DNA of 64,000 nt from Cyclobacteriaceae bacterium. GTDB taxonomy: Bacteria > Bacteroidota > Bacteroidia > Cytophagales > Cyclobacteriaceae. The stretch lies in assembly GCA_022842845.1 (NCBI GenBank), contig JALHOT010000003.1, forward strand, positions 310,001 to 374,000. The letters run 5' to 3'. Below are positions 25,312 to 34,481 of this stretch, piece by piece (the stretch's first letter is position 1; every line of letters begins with the position of its first letter). Below the pieces are notes generated by a model, which did not search any database, was not told the DNA's origin, and saw only the letters and a list, made by a program, of their open reading frames with translations. A program made the translations under genes and the position numbers.

Positions 25312-26598
25312 ATGGAATTAAAACGCGGCAACTTTTGGGCACTACTTCCTCTACTCATCTTTATTGTAGTGTATTTTATCACCTCGCTCGTGCTCAATGA
25401 TTTCTATAAGATGCCCATGCTGGTAGCCTTTATCATTGCTGCTTTAGCAGGATTCTTACTATTTCCCTCTGTTAGTTTTAATCACAAAATCGATGAGTTC
25501 TCTAAAGGAGCTGGAGACTCAGGCATCATGCTGATGATTTTAATATTTCTGTTAGCCGGTGCCTTTGCTGGACTGGGTAAGAGCATTGGTGCTGTGCAGT
25601 CAACCGTGGATTTTGCACTTTCTTTTACATCGCCCCGCTTTCTACTGGCTGGACTTTTCTTAATATCATGTTTCATATCACTTTCCTTAGGCACCTCGGT
25701 AGGTACGGTAGTAGCGCTTGCACCCATTGCGATTGGCATCAGCGAAAGTGTGCCTGGTACGCTGGCCATTGGATTAGCTGCAGTAGTCGGGGGCAGTATG
25801 TTTGGCGACAACCTCTCGATGATTTCTGATACTACGATTGCAGCTACCAGAACCCAAAAGGTAGATATGAGAGAGAAGTTTAAGGTCAATATTTGGATAG
25901 CACTACCTGCGGCAGCCATTACTTTTTTTCTCTATATTATTTTAACGCCTGTTAATACGAATGCCCTTATCGCTCCATCAAGCGACTACTCATTAGTCAA
26001 AATTTTTCCCTATCTATTTATACTGGTGGCTGCACTATCGGGCTTACATGTTATTTGGGTGTTGGTTATTGGTATTCTGCTTACATTAATGATAGGCCTG
26101 TTCACTGCCAGTACTGATCTATGGCCAGCCCTACAAGCCATGAATGAGGGGATGACTTCCATGTTTGAGCTTAGCCTGATTTGCATCACCATTGGGGGTA
26201 TTGTAGGATTAATAAAATATTATGGTGGTATCGACTATATTCTGTATCAGATCTCCAGGCATATCAAGACTTCAAAAGGAGCTGAGTTGGGCATTGCTTC
26301 GTTAACGGTTTTTGTCAATGCTGCCTTGGCCAATAATACTATTACCATTCTTATTGCAGGACCCTTGGCCAAAGATATTGCGGACAAACACCATGTAGAT
26401 CCAAGAAGAAGTGCTAGTATTTTGGATACAATGTCGTGTTTCGTTCAGGGCTTTCTTCCTTATGGAGCGCAAGTACTGGCTGCGCTGGCAGCTGCCTCGA
26501 TGACACTATCACCTATTGAGATTTTACAACACCTCTATTATCCATATTTACTAGGTTTCAGCACACTCCTGTTTATTCTTCTAAAAAAGAAAAAATAA
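25312..26598 (+). CDS. NhaC-family Na+/H+ antiporter
   Basis: A polytopic transporter of about 428 residues that should exchange Na+ for H+ at the inner membrane. Family signs are GDSGIMLMILIFLLAGAFAGLGKSIGAVQST, then FISLSLGTSVGTVVALAPIAIGI, GLAAVVGGSMFGDNLSMISDTTIAAT (a strong NhaC motif with Asp residues) and VNAALANNTITILIAGPLAKDIADKH. About eleven helices can be counted. The start ATG at 25312 is chosen because the earlier frame opens with TTG, which overlaps a possible promoter. The gene is single, with a convergent DUF5686 gene 2 bases downstream. Confidence 0.88.
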   Translation: MELKRGNFWALLPLLIFIVVYFITSLVLNDFYKMPMLVAFIIAALAGFLLFPSVSFNHKIDEFSKGAGDSGIMLMILIFLLAGAFAGLGKSIGAVQSTVDFALSFTSPRFLLAGLFLISCFISLSLGTSVGTVVALAPIAIGISESVPGTLAIGLAAVVGGSMFGDNLSMISDTTIAATRTQKVDMREKFKVNIWIALPAAAITFFLYIILTPVNTNALIAPSSDYSLVKIFPYLFILVAALSGLHVIWVLVIGILLTLMIGLFTASTDLWPALQAMNEGMTSMFELSLICITIGGIVGLIKYYGGIDYILYQISRHIKTSKGAELGIASLTVFVNAALANNTITILIAGPLAKDIADKHHVDPRRSASILDTMSCFVQGFLPYGAQVLAALAAASMTLSPIEILQHLYYPYLLGFSTLLFILLKKKK

Positions 26599-26599
26599 T

Positions 26600-29203
26600 T
26601 TAATTATCAGAAAAGCGAATACTGATGTTAGTGGCTACGCCAATTCTAAATCCATAGCCAACATATTTGCCATCTTCAAATGAAGCTGCTGCCTCTAACC
26701 TGAATATTCTCAGAATACCATCGATACTGTAACCAAGTTCAGTATAATTATTTGAAGTTGGTGTTGCCAGGAAATTAACAAACACATCTTCGCGAATACC
26801 AAGCATGCGCACATAAGGTATTGAGGTAACCAGAAAGCGCCTGAACTGATAATGCGCATTGGCTGATAAATACTTATCGCTTGTGCTATGCCTGTAATAA
26901 TCCAGCAGGCGATAGCTGCCCACAGGATCTGTAGTTGTAAAGGGTGTTTGATTACCTAAGAAGTGCTTGTAATCCATCAGGTACACTGAGCGATCGTTGA
27001 GGAAAGCACCCGCGCTGATATCGAAATCCAGCTTTCCACGAACACCAACATCTATTGTGTGCTTAACGCCAAGTTCAATTCTGTCAAAATCAACATCACT
27101 TTGCAAGGCATTAATCCCTTTTGTGTATAGAAAACGAAGCGTTGGAGATGAACTGTCGATTGAGATTTTTCTATTATTACGAATTCTATATTTCAACCAG
27201 GGTTTGGCACTGAAAGCAAGTGTTGTAATAAATGCCTTATGGTTGGGGGTATTAACATTCGCGCCCAATGCTTCCACATATGGGTCGTTAGAGGTATAAT
27301 CTTCAATCTTGCTTCTATCAATTAATTTATAAGAGGAATTATTGCTTAGCGCTGTTCTGCTGGCCCATTCAATTGTAGTACGAAAAGAATACTTCTCAGT
27401 AAAACTCTTTCTGAAGTTCAACTCCACAAAATCTCTTTGATAAATCTTCATCAGGTTCTTTTCCAGAAACAAAGTGGTGAAATCATTCACTACTGGCAGT
27501 ATTGGTTCTTCGCTGTTAAACTGTCGAACATACCGGCCTCCTTCTGCTTCAAAGCGATAGTTTTTATTACGCAACGAAAAATTAAGCTTGGCGGAAGAAC
27601 GTTCGCGCGCAAAAGCATATCGGAAGGTTGGGGTAATTAATAATCTGGTTTTGTTGGTGTCCTGTAGAATTGTGCCGAACCTTACTTTATAGATCAGGTT
27701 CACCCCTTCCACTGTATTGAAACCTCCGGTGGGTGCTTCAATACTAAAAGTTGAATGCTTGCTTACTTTGTAACTGTCGCCTGTCAATATATCCCAGGGT
27801 TGAAAACCCTTGTGCTTTTTCTGCTTAACTGTATCTCCTTCCTCTTTCTTCTTTTCTATTACCGCCAAACTGTCAATCTTTTGATAACCCTTAATTTCCA
27901 ATTTGCTCAGTGGTACAGGTCGTACTGTTTGCCAGAAGGCTGAATCCTTTTGGAACTTGATGCTGTCACGTTCGAAAGTATAGTTTGAAACAACTTCAGG
28001 CTCATCCTTTTTCTTGACCTCCTGCTTTTCATATTCTTTGACAATGGTTCTTAACTCCTTTCTGGTAATTTCCTTTCCTTCCTCCAATCGCTTTTGTAAA
28101 TCCTGCGTATCCTTCCCAAACTTATTCTGCACTTCCTTGGCTTTTTCCTTTTCCAGCTTTTCGTCAATCACCTCCATATTTTCTACGTAGAGATCTTTAT
28201 TCAACTGAATTTTATAATTACTGGCCGTGGCTAAATAATTATACTCGAATTCAAAGCCAAAAACATCCCCATAAACCTGAAAACGGTGCGATACCGGAAG
28301 CCAAGCCTTTTCTTCAATGGGCGCATACACTTGCTTAATCTGAAAACGGATACCCAGTTTGGTTGTAATAAAATCCAAACTGTGTATGCTCCAGGCATCT
28401 TCCACAATAAACAACATGCCCTCTACCACATTATCACCTTTCGATCGGGGGGTCACTTTAATTCTGCTTACCTCATAGGTTCTGTCTTTAAATGTTCCCA
28501 AATATTCGAATTTGTAATAAGAAAAGGCTTTAGGAGAAAGTGGGGAAACAGTTTCAACAATTTCAGGGTTGTAGAAACTTCCAAAAATATAACCGTTAGG
28601 CGAAGTGTTATTGTCTTTGCCATCACTGTGTACTGATATAACCTTCTCCTTAAAAGTATTAGGTCTTTTATACTCAATTTCGCTAAGCGACTCGCTGATG
28701 AAGACCCGATCCTTATCGATGCCCTCCTTCTCCATTTCCTTTTTCAACACCCAGGGATAGTCCTTTACTTGACCGGTACCTTTAATATAAACCCTGGCAG
28801 AGTAAGCATCTAATTGTTGGGTATGGTATTTAGCCTTGGCAATGGCCTTGCGCATGATGGTATATGCCGGATCTTCTTTACCAGCACGCACCGTTACGTT
28901 CTGAAGCAGAAGCGTCTGGCCTTTCATTACTACATTTAGCTCCTTCACTGTATTGTCAATACTGACATGGCGTGTTTGTGTCTCATATCCTAAAAACTGA
29001 AACACGATATCATACTCACCGGCAGGAAGCATTATTTCGTAATAACCGCTTTCGTTGGTAGTGGTGCCTGTCCCTAGTTGTTTGACAAAAAGTGTTGCAT
29101 AGCCAAGACTGCTGCCATCATCAGCTTTAACAGTGCCTCGCAGGCCTCCGGCCAAAGTGGCCTGGGTTGAAAGAATACAAAGTAAAAAAACGAAGGTCTT
29201 CAT
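26600..29203 (-). CDS. DUF5686 family outer-membrane protein with CarboxypepD_reg-like domain
   Basis: An exported protein of 867 residues. The signal peptide MKTFVFLLCILSTQATLA is followed by a CarboxypepD_reg-like domain (residues 22-108: GLRGTVKADDGSSLGYATLFVKQLGTGTTTNESGYYEIMLPAGEYDIVF pattern, in pieces GTTTNESGYYEI and VFQFLGYETQTRHV). The rest matches the DUF5686 architecture, including AYSARVYIKGTG and a coiled-coil-rich middle (EKEKAKEVQNKFGKDTQ), and it ends in a barrel-like region. The family sits in the Bacteroidota outer membrane with unknown transport role. The nadD gene, same strand, stops 56 bases upstream. Confidence 0.8.
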   Translation of the reverse strand: MKTFVFLLCILSTQATLAGGLRGTVKADDGSSLGYATLFVKQLGTGTTTNESGYYEIMLPAGEYDIVFQFLGYETQTRHVSIDNTVKELNVVMKGQTLLLQNVTVRAGKEDPAYTIMRKAIAKAKYHTQQLDAYSARVYIKGTGQVKDYPWVLKKEMEKEGIDKDRVFISESLSEIEYKRPNTFKEKVISVHSDGKDNNTSPNGYIFGSFYNPEIVETVSPLSPKAFSYYKFEYLGTFKDRTYEVSRIKVTPRSKGDNVVEGMLFIVEDAWSIHSLDFITTKLGIRFQIKQVYAPIEEKAWLPVSHRFQVYGDVFGFEFEYNYLATASNYKIQLNKDLYVENMEVIDEKLEKEKAKEVQNKFGKDTQDLQKRLEEGKEITRKELRTIVKEYEKQEVKKKDEPEVVSNYTFERDSIKFQKDSAFWQTVRPVPLSKLEIKGYQKIDSLAVIEKKKEEGDTVKQKKHKGFQPWDILTGDSYKVSKHSTFSIEAPTGGFNTVEGVNLIYKVRFGTILQDTNKTRLLITPTFRYAFARERSSAKLNFSLRNKNYRFEAEGGRYVRQFNSEEPILPVVNDFTTLFLEKNLMKIYQRDFVELNFRKSFTEKYSFRTTIEWASRTALSNNSSYKLIDRSKIEDYTSNDPYVEALGANVNTPNHKAFITTLAFSAKPWLKYRIRNNRKISIDSSSPTLRFLYTKGINALQSDVDFDRIELGVKHTIDVGVRGKLDFDISAGAFLNDRSVYLMDYKHFLGNQTPFTTTDPVGSYRLLDYYRHSTSDKYLSANAHYQFRRFLVTSIPYVRMLGIREDVFVNFLATPTSNNYTELGYSIDGILRIFRLEAAASFEDGKYVGYGFRIGVATNISIRFSDN

Positions 29204-29259
29204 GCGTATTGTGCTTTAACACGATACCATTAGTATGCATGAATTGCTCACAATTTCAC

Positions 29260-29832
29260 CTATTGGTAAAATTTTCTGGCAATCATCATTTCATTAACAG
29301 CATCGGGAACCAAATAACGTACAGACTTGCCTGCGCGGATATTGTTACGGATGAATGTGGCCGAAATATCCAATAGCGGGGCTTCTACCATACGCACATG
29401 AGGATGCATTTTCAACTCAGAAGGTTGCGTGTTGGGGCGGGGATAGACGTATAAGCCAAAATTTTTGAGTATCTGTTCGTAGTTTTTCCAATGGGTAAAC
29501 CGATCCAGGTTATCCTCTCCAACAATCACTTTAAACTCTTTATCAGGATGCTTCTCCGATAAATGTACCAAGGTGTGGATGGTATAGCTTGGCTTAGGCA
29601 GATTGAATTCAATGTCCGAAACGTCAAACTTATAATTATCGTGAATGGCAGCCCGCACCATGTCATAACGATCAAATTCATGCAGTAAGCCTTTACTGGG
29701 TTTGAAAGGATTTTGTGGCGAAACAATAAACCAGACCTTATCGAGATCTGTCGTTTCTACCATTACGTTGGCAATGATCAGGTGGCCTGTGTGGATGGGG
29801 TTAAAAGAACCGAAGAAAAGACCGACCTTCAT
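29260..29832 (-). CDS. nadD: Nicotinate-nucleotide adenylyltransferase
   Basis: NadD adenylates nicotinate mononucleotide in NAD synthesis. The 190-residue sequence opens with MKVGLFFGSFNPIHTGHLIIA, which contains the GSFNPIHTGH nucleotidyltransferase motif (His15 and His18 as the TxGH/HxGH pair). Later comes VWFIVSPQNPFKP with the conserved SPxxPFK substrate loop, and LLDISATFIRNNIRAGKSVRYLVPDAV with ISATxIR near the C-terminus. Length is typical. It begins 10 bases after the gmk stop on the same strand, so NAD and guanylate genes are cotranscribed. Confidence 0.93.
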   Translation of the reverse strand: MKVGLFFGSFNPIHTGHLIIANVMVETTDLDKVWFIVSPQNPFKPSKGLLHEFDRYDMVRAAIHDNYKFDVSDIEFNLPKPSYTIHTLVHLSEKHPDKEFKVIVGEDNLDRFTHWKNYEQILKNFGLYVYPRPNTQPSELKMHPHVRMVEAPLLDISATFIRNNIRAGKSVRYLVPDAVNEMMIARKFYQ

Positions 29833-29842
29833 GCTTTATAAC

Positions 29843-30415
29843 TTACTTTCGATTTTTGAAATCATCGTAAAGTCTCTGAGCCTCCTGCAACGACTGCTCG
29901 CGATCTGCGTTAACCAGCACTACATCAAACTTATCTTCGAAGGTCATTTCAAATTTGGCTTTAAACAAGCGCCTTGACAGGCTTTCTTCAGATTCAGTGC
30001 CTCTATCTTTAAGTCTTTCCTTCAATACTTCAATAGAGGGCACCTTGACAAAAACAGCCAGTGCCTTATCGCCAAAATAATTTTTGAGACTCAGGCCACC
30101 TTTTACATCAACATCGAATATTACATTTTTGCCCTCGCTCCACAATCTTTCAATTTCAGACTTCAGGGTTCCGTAAAAATTGCCTTCATAGACTTCTTCC
30201 CATTCAATGAATTCTTTATTATCAATTTTCTTTTTGAATTCTTCCGGAGTGAGGAAATAATAATCCTTGCCATGTTGCTCTGTTCGGCCTCGCTTATCGC
30301 GGGTTGAAGCTGAAATAGAGAAGCCCAGGTCTGGATTATGCTGGAGTAAATGCTTGACGATGGTAGTCTTGCCCGACCCTGAGGGGGCTGAAAAAATCAA
30401 TGCTTTCCCAGCCAT
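29843..30415 (-). CDS. gmk: Guanylate kinase
   Basis: Gmk phosphorylates GMP to GDP. Residues 9-18 are the P-loop [10 protein letters not shown], followed by [28 protein letters not shown] (the GMP-binding RxxR and YxF elements) and [24 protein letters not shown], then [19 protein letters not shown], all hallmarks of the family. 190 residues is normal. The ATG shares one base with the stop codon of the anti-sigma-like gene upstream, and nadD follows 10 bases later. Confidence 0.95.
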   Translation of the reverse strand: MAGKALIFSAPSGSGKTTIVKHLLQHNPDLGFSISASTRDKRGRTEQHGKDYYFLTPEEFKKKIDNKEFIEWEEVYEGNFYGTLKSEIERLWSEGKNVIFDVDVKGGLSLKNYFGDKALAVFVKVPSIEVLKERLKDRGTESEESLSRRLFKAKFEMTFEDKFDVVLVNADREQSLQEAQRLYDDFKNRK

Positions 30416-30687
30416 TATCGCGCAAGATTTTGTATTACTTTTTGTTTGATGCTGTCCACCAGATCTTGAGGGGCCTGGTTAGCGCATTTTTTTCTGAGCA
30501 GATCGCGAATGGCTACTTCCAGGTGATAGTTTTGATAACAGGGCATACATTCTTCCAAATGATTGCCCATGAATTTATCTTTTTGCTCTTGTGTTGCCTC
30601 GCCATCTAAAATCGACTGCAGTAGTTGCAAACACTCCTGCTGATGCGGACAGTCGTGTTTCATGTTTTTCATTTCGTTTGCATTCAT
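30415..30687 (-). CDS. Zinc-finger (HxxxCxxC) anti-sigma factor-like protein
   Basis: A 90-residue protein directly downstream of an ECF sigma gene. It shows the zinc-anti-sigma pattern: [56 protein letters not shown], where H and C in NHLEECMPC form the HxxxCxxC motif. No transmembrane helix is present, so it should act in the cytosol, like the ZAS family members that bind their sigma and may respond to oxidation. It starts 12 bases after the sigma gene, and its stop overlaps the gmk start, so sigma, anti-sigma, gmk and nadD form one run. Confidence 0.85.
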   Translation of the reverse strand: MNANEMKNMKHDCPHQQECLQLLQSILDGEATQEQKDKFMGNHLEECMPCYQNYHLEVAIRDLLRKKCANQAPQDLVDSIKQKVIQNLAR

Positions 30688-30699
30688 ATACTCAGAGGC

Positions 30700-31287
30700 T
30701 TAGGCTGTTTTATATCCCATGGATTTTGCATACTCACTTAATTTCTCTTTTAAAAGGTTGCGTGCCCGATGCAGGCGGCTTCTCACTGTACCAATGGGAA
30801 TGTCCAAAATCTTGGCCATCTCTTCGTACTTGAAACCCTCCAGATCACACAATATAATTACCGTTCTAAAATCAACATCCAATGAGTTCAGTGCATTCGA
30901 AATCTCATCGCCAATCATATTGCCAAGCGATTCAACACGAAGATCAGGGGTAATCTGCCGATCTACCTCTTCAGAATTATAATAAGCCTCTACTTCCTGA
31001 TAATCTACTTTAGAAGGCTCCTTGCTCTTCTTGCGATAATCATTGATAAAGCTATTCTTCAAAATGCGAAACAGCCATGCCTTGGCATTAGTTCCTTTTT
31101 GGAAAGAATCGATAAACCGGAAGGCCTTTAAATAAGTATCTTGCAACAGGTCTTTAGCGTCATCGCGCTCCAAAGTAAGGCGGTAGGCAAAATTGTACAT
31201 GGCGTTTATGTTGGGCATAAACTCCTTATCAAAAATTTCTTGTTTTTGAGCGTCTGTATAATTGTTTTTGATGAGTTCTTCTTCCAT
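30700..31287 (-). CDS. ECF-type RNA polymerase sigma-70 factor
   Basis: A 195-residue extracytoplasmic-function sigma factor. Region 2 is seen as FMPNINAMYNFAYRLTLERDDAKDLLQDTYLKAFRFIDSF (DLLQDTYLKAFRF is the conserved -10 contact helix), and NAKAWLFRILKNSFINDYRKKSKEP is the junction. Region 4 contains LDVDFRTVIILCDLEGFKYEEMAKILDIPIGTVRSRLHRARNLLKEKL, with a helix-turn-helix at GTVRSRLHRAR. It is followed 12 bases downstream by its probable zinc anti-sigma gene. Both are autoregulated in similar systems, but no -35/-10 site could be seen reliably. Confidence 0.93.
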   Translation of the reverse strand: MEEELIKNNYTDAQKQEIFDKEFMPNINAMYNFAYRLTLERDDAKDLLQDTYLKAFRFIDSFQKGTNAKAWLFRILKNSFINDYRKKSKEPSKVDYQEVEAYYNSEEVDRQITPDLRVESLGNMIGDEISNALNSLDVDFRTVIILCDLEGFKYEEMAKILDIPIGTVRSRLHRARNLLKEKLSEYAKSMGYKTA

Positions 31288-31315
31288 TATCAGGCGAATA
31301 TACTGGCAAAAACGT

Positions 31316-32413
31316 TTAACTGTTTACCAAATCCCTATACATTACATCAAAAGCCTTAACGGTATCTTTAGTATTGAGGTTCTTTTCGATATGCTTACGC
31401 GCATTTTTACCTAGTCTGACGGTTAAATCACGATCCTGGCTTAGCTTTAGCATAGCATCAGCAATAGCTTTGGCATTACGCGCTGGCACAACAAGACCGC
31501 TTTCACCATCAATTACCAGTCCTACGTTTCCTTCAATATCTGTTATAAGCGGTGCTACCTCTAAGCACATGGCTTCAATCACCGATTTTGTGATGGCTTC
31601 GCCATAAATTGAGGCAAGCGCAAAAACATGAGATGCTTTCACCACTCGAATGGCATCCTTTCGATATCCGAGATTAATAATCTGATGTTTTATAGGGCTT
31701 TTCTCTATGAGTTTTTTGAATTTAGGTGCATCCATACCATTACCAAGAAGTAAAAGATGAATTTTAGAATCCGAAGGCAAGTAATGCGTGGCTTTAAGCA
31801 AATATTTCATGCCCTTCATGGGGCGCACATTGGCCACGCAAACTATCTTAAAAGCATCATCTGGCACACCCTGATCCTTTAGGTCGATAGGAGTCACGTC
31901 ATTGTACCAATTTACATCATGACCCTTATTTATAGTAATGGCTTTGTCTTTGTTGAAAAAAAGATTCTTTCTCATCAGGACACGAATCGCCTCTACTAAA
32001 CAAACAATTTTATCAACGCGAGGGCTTAAATATTTTAGGTACATGAAAGGGTCCGACCAATGAATATTACCGGTATAGCCTCTATAAATTGCTACTTTTA
32101 CAGGCAATCCTATTGCTGCCAGAATACCATTCACCATAGCCTTGTTGTTAAACAAGTGCATGATTTGATAGTTACCTTCTTTTAATTCTCTTCTAATGCG
32201 TTTCACTTGTGCCCAACTAAATTTCTTCGTTGGGTGATAGTCGATTACGCGTATCCCTGCATCGATGAATCTTGACACATATTCTCCATTTCCAAACGTC
32301 ATTACGGTTACGTCATAATCAAATTGTTTCTTCAATCCAATAAAGATTTCTGCTTCGGGGCGTACTGTTACCGTGGATTGATAATCGGAAATGACTAATA
32401 CTTTAATGGCCAT
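31316..32413 (-). CDS. Glycosyltransferase, GT4 (GT-B) family
   Basis: A 365-residue cytosolic sugar transferase. The N-terminal Rossmann half starts KVLVISDYQSTVTVRPEAEIF. The C-terminal half carries the GT4 group-1 motif: VCVANVRPMKGMKYLLKATHYL, later HQIINLGYRKDAIRVVKASHVFALASIYGEAITKSVIEAMCLEVAPLITDIEGNVGLVIDGESGLVVP, with the EX7E donor-binding pair around EAITKSVIE. It faces the second GT4 gene on the same strand, 101 bases away, and belongs to a five-gene transferase cluster. The acceptor sugar cannot be read. Confidence 0.85.
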   Translation of the reverse strand: MAIKVLVISDYQSTVTVRPEAEIFIGLKKQFDYDVTVMTFGNGEYVSRFIDAGIRVIDYHPTKKFSWAQVKRIRRELKEGNYQIMHLFNNKAMVNGILAAIGLPVKVAIYRGYTGNIHWSDPFMYLKYLSPRVDKIVCLVEAIRVLMRKNLFFNKDKAITINKGHDVNWYNDVTPIDLKDQGVPDDAFKIVCVANVRPMKGMKYLLKATHYLPSDSKIHLLLLGNGMDAPKFKKLIEKSPIKHQIINLGYRKDAIRVVKASHVFALASIYGEAITKSVIEAMCLEVAPLITDIEGNVGLVIDGESGLVVPARNAKAIADAMLKLSQDRDLTVRLGKNARKHIEKNLNTKDTVKAFDVMYRDLVNS

Positions 32414-32514
32414 GTTATAGACAAAGAGGCATGTAAGTCGGCAAATTAGCAGTTTTTATTTCGATTTCTAGATAGAACTTGTGTTGCTGGTGATTTTTTT
32501 AGAAGCCCCACATT

Positions 32515-33570
32515 CTAAACCCCATTTGAAGCTTTTATTCCGGCAGCTTGAATAATTTCTAAAAAGCGTTTGGCAATCTGTATTTCATTATACTCTTCAG
32601 TAATAAGCTTGTAGGATGCCTGACCGATTCGTCTAACCCTTTCTCTGTCGTTTTTTAACTCAATAATGGCTTTAGCTATCATAACCGGGTCACTGCTACA
32701 GAGTACAATGTTCTCGTTATCTGTAAATATTTCTCTGATGCCGGCAGATTCTTTTGTCAGAACACACTTTCCAACCGATGCGTAGTGATAAATTTTATTT
32801 GGGATTACAAAGTTGGCCTTATCCGAATCACCAAAAATTCCAAGGCAAATATCGAATTGATTAATTTGTTCATTTAACTGATCATATTTCAAAACACCTT
32901 GGAAATTCACATTTATAAGGTTCCATTTTTTAACTAATCTTTTGGCTTGTGGTAATCTGTAACCACCTCCTATAATTTCAAATTTAATGTCCTGATGGGC
33001 TGCCAGTTCATGGGCAGTCATCATTATTTTATCTGTACCCTGCAGCGGAACAAAGCTTCCATAAAAGCCCACTTTAAAAATACCATCAGTTGATTTTGTA
33101 ATCCTTTCATTGTTTTGATAAAACGAATCGGTGTCAACACCAATAGGGAGTACGTGAATTTTAGTAAGAGGAATTCTAAATTGACGTGAAAAATATTCCT
33201 TATGACAGTTGGTATCGGACAGTAATACATCGCAAGCAGAGAAGGGGATTTTATCAAGGAAATATTTGAAAGGCAGTTTCCAAAAGTGACCAAAGTCATC
33301 TTTAGTTAAATACTTCGAAATCAGCGGATCAAATACAATTGGTTTTTTTGTCTGCTTCCTGATAAAGGTTACATCGCGATGCCGAAAGGGCGGAATGTAG
33401 ACAACGTCTGCTTTCTCCTGCAACTCTGCGAATTTCCTTTTATCAAAACTTCTGCGGGATTCGATGGGAAAAATTGTAAGATTTACATCTTTTAGTTTTT
33501 GTAGTCCTGCCACGAGTACCCGAACCCGGTTGTACTTAAAATCAGTTTTACCCGTAAAAAGTATGTTCAT
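32515..33570 (-). CDS. Glycosyltransferase, GT4 (GT-B) family
   Basis: A 351-residue glycosyltransferase. It starts MNILFTGKTDFKYNRVRVLVAGL. The donor half has KVGFYGSFVPLQGTDKIMMTAHEL and IGGGYRLPQAKRLVKKW, then INQFDICLGIFGDSDKANFVIPNKIYHYASVGKCVLTKESAGIREIF, ending in the GT-B C-terminal helix. The EX7E pair is less exact than in its neighbour. It reads leftward with 31316-32413, and both are divergent from the three rightward transferase genes, an arrangement typical of surface-polysaccharide clusters. Confidence 0.8.
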   Translation of the reverse strand: MNILFTGKTDFKYNRVRVLVAGLQKLKDVNLTIFPIESRRSFDKRKFAELQEKADVVYIPPFRHRDVTFIRKQTKKPIVFDPLISKYLTKDDFGHFWKLPFKYFLDKIPFSACDVLLSDTNCHKEYFSRQFRIPLTKIHVLPIGVDTDSFYQNNERITKSTDGIFKVGFYGSFVPLQGTDKIMMTAHELAAHQDIKFEIIGGGYRLPQAKRLVKKWNLINVNFQGVLKYDQLNEQINQFDICLGIFGDSDKANFVIPNKIYHYASVGKCVLTKESAGIREIFTDNENIVLCSSDPVMIAKAIIELKNDRERVRRIGQASYKLITEEYNEIQIAKRFLEIIQAAGIKASNGV

Positions 33571-33685
33571 TTATTAATGTTTAAATTTTAAGTAAAACCC
33601 CTCAATTTACTTCATTTTTGGTTAAAAGATCGGCTCAATATAGGTCTTAGCGTTATATTTGAAACTTATTGCCGTTCATTTCACC

Positions 33686-34450
33686 ATGAAACTATCAGTA
33701 GCCATCATTACTTATAATGAAGAAAAGAACATTGCAAGATGTTTGCAATCCGTTTTGCAGGTTGCTGATGAAATCGTAGTGGTGGATTCTTATTCTTCTG
33801 ATGCAACTGAGCAAATTTGCCAACAGTACAAAGCACGTTTTATTAAAGAGAAATTCCGGGGGCATATCCAACAGAAAAATTATGCCATGGAGCTTGCAGA
33901 AAATGATTTTATATTATCCCTGGATGCTGATGAAGAGCTAAGTCCGGAACTGACAGCTTCAATCCTCACTATCAAAAATAAACCCGAAGCTGATGCTTAT
34001 CGATTTAACCGTTTAAGCAGTTATTGTGGTCAGTTCATCTATCATGGCACCTGGTATCCGGATTCAAAAATACGCATATGGGACAGGAGAAAAGGCAAGT
34101 GGGGTGGTGAAAATCCACACGATCGTGTTATGATGGATGGTGGCACTCGTTTAGGTAAACTTCATGGTAACCTCAAACACTATACGTATCATACGATCAG
34201 CGAACACATTAATCAGATGAACAAGTTCTCTGATATTGCCGCCATGGAATCGTATAAAAAAGGGAAAAAAGCTTCGCTTATCCTTCATCTCATTCTCAAT
34301 CCATTGTATGCTTTTATAAAATCATATTTTATAAAACTTGGTTTTTTAGATGGGGTGGCTGGTTTTCAGGTAGCCATTAGCGGATCATTCTATCGCTTTC
34401 TTAAATATGCTAAGCTTAGGGCCCTGTCCAAAACCTCATCATCTAAATAA
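33686..34450 (+). CDS. Glycosyltransferase, GT2 (GT-A) family
   Basis: A 254-residue GT2 transferase. It shows MKLSVAIITYNEEKNIARCLQSVLQVADEIVVVDSYSSDAT (GT-A start), the DXD-like LSLDADEELSPEL that binds metal and nucleotide sugar, and LGFLDGVAGFQVAISGSFYRFLKY at the C-terminus, which resembles WaaE/KdtX-like transferases. The ATG at 33686 is preferred, since the first nine codons of the open frame are upstream of the GT-A strand. A -7-like element (TATATTTG, 33654-33661) lies 24 bases before it. The fused GT2-GT4 gene follows at 34482. Confidence 0.85.
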   Translation: MKLSVAIITYNEEKNIARCLQSVLQVADEIVVVDSYSSDATEQICQQYKARFIKEKFRGHIQQKNYAMELAENDFILSLDADEELSPELTASILTIKNKPEADAYRFNRLSSYCGQFIYHGTWYPDSKIRIWDRRKGKWGGENPHDRVMMDGGTRLGKLHGNLKHYTYHTISEHINQMNKFSDIAAMESYKKGKKASLILHLILNPLYAFIKSYFIKLGFLDGVAGFQVAISGSFYRFLKYAKLRALSKTSSSK

Positions 34451-34481
34451 CTAACTCTTATTTCGGTAAGTAAAAGAATTC

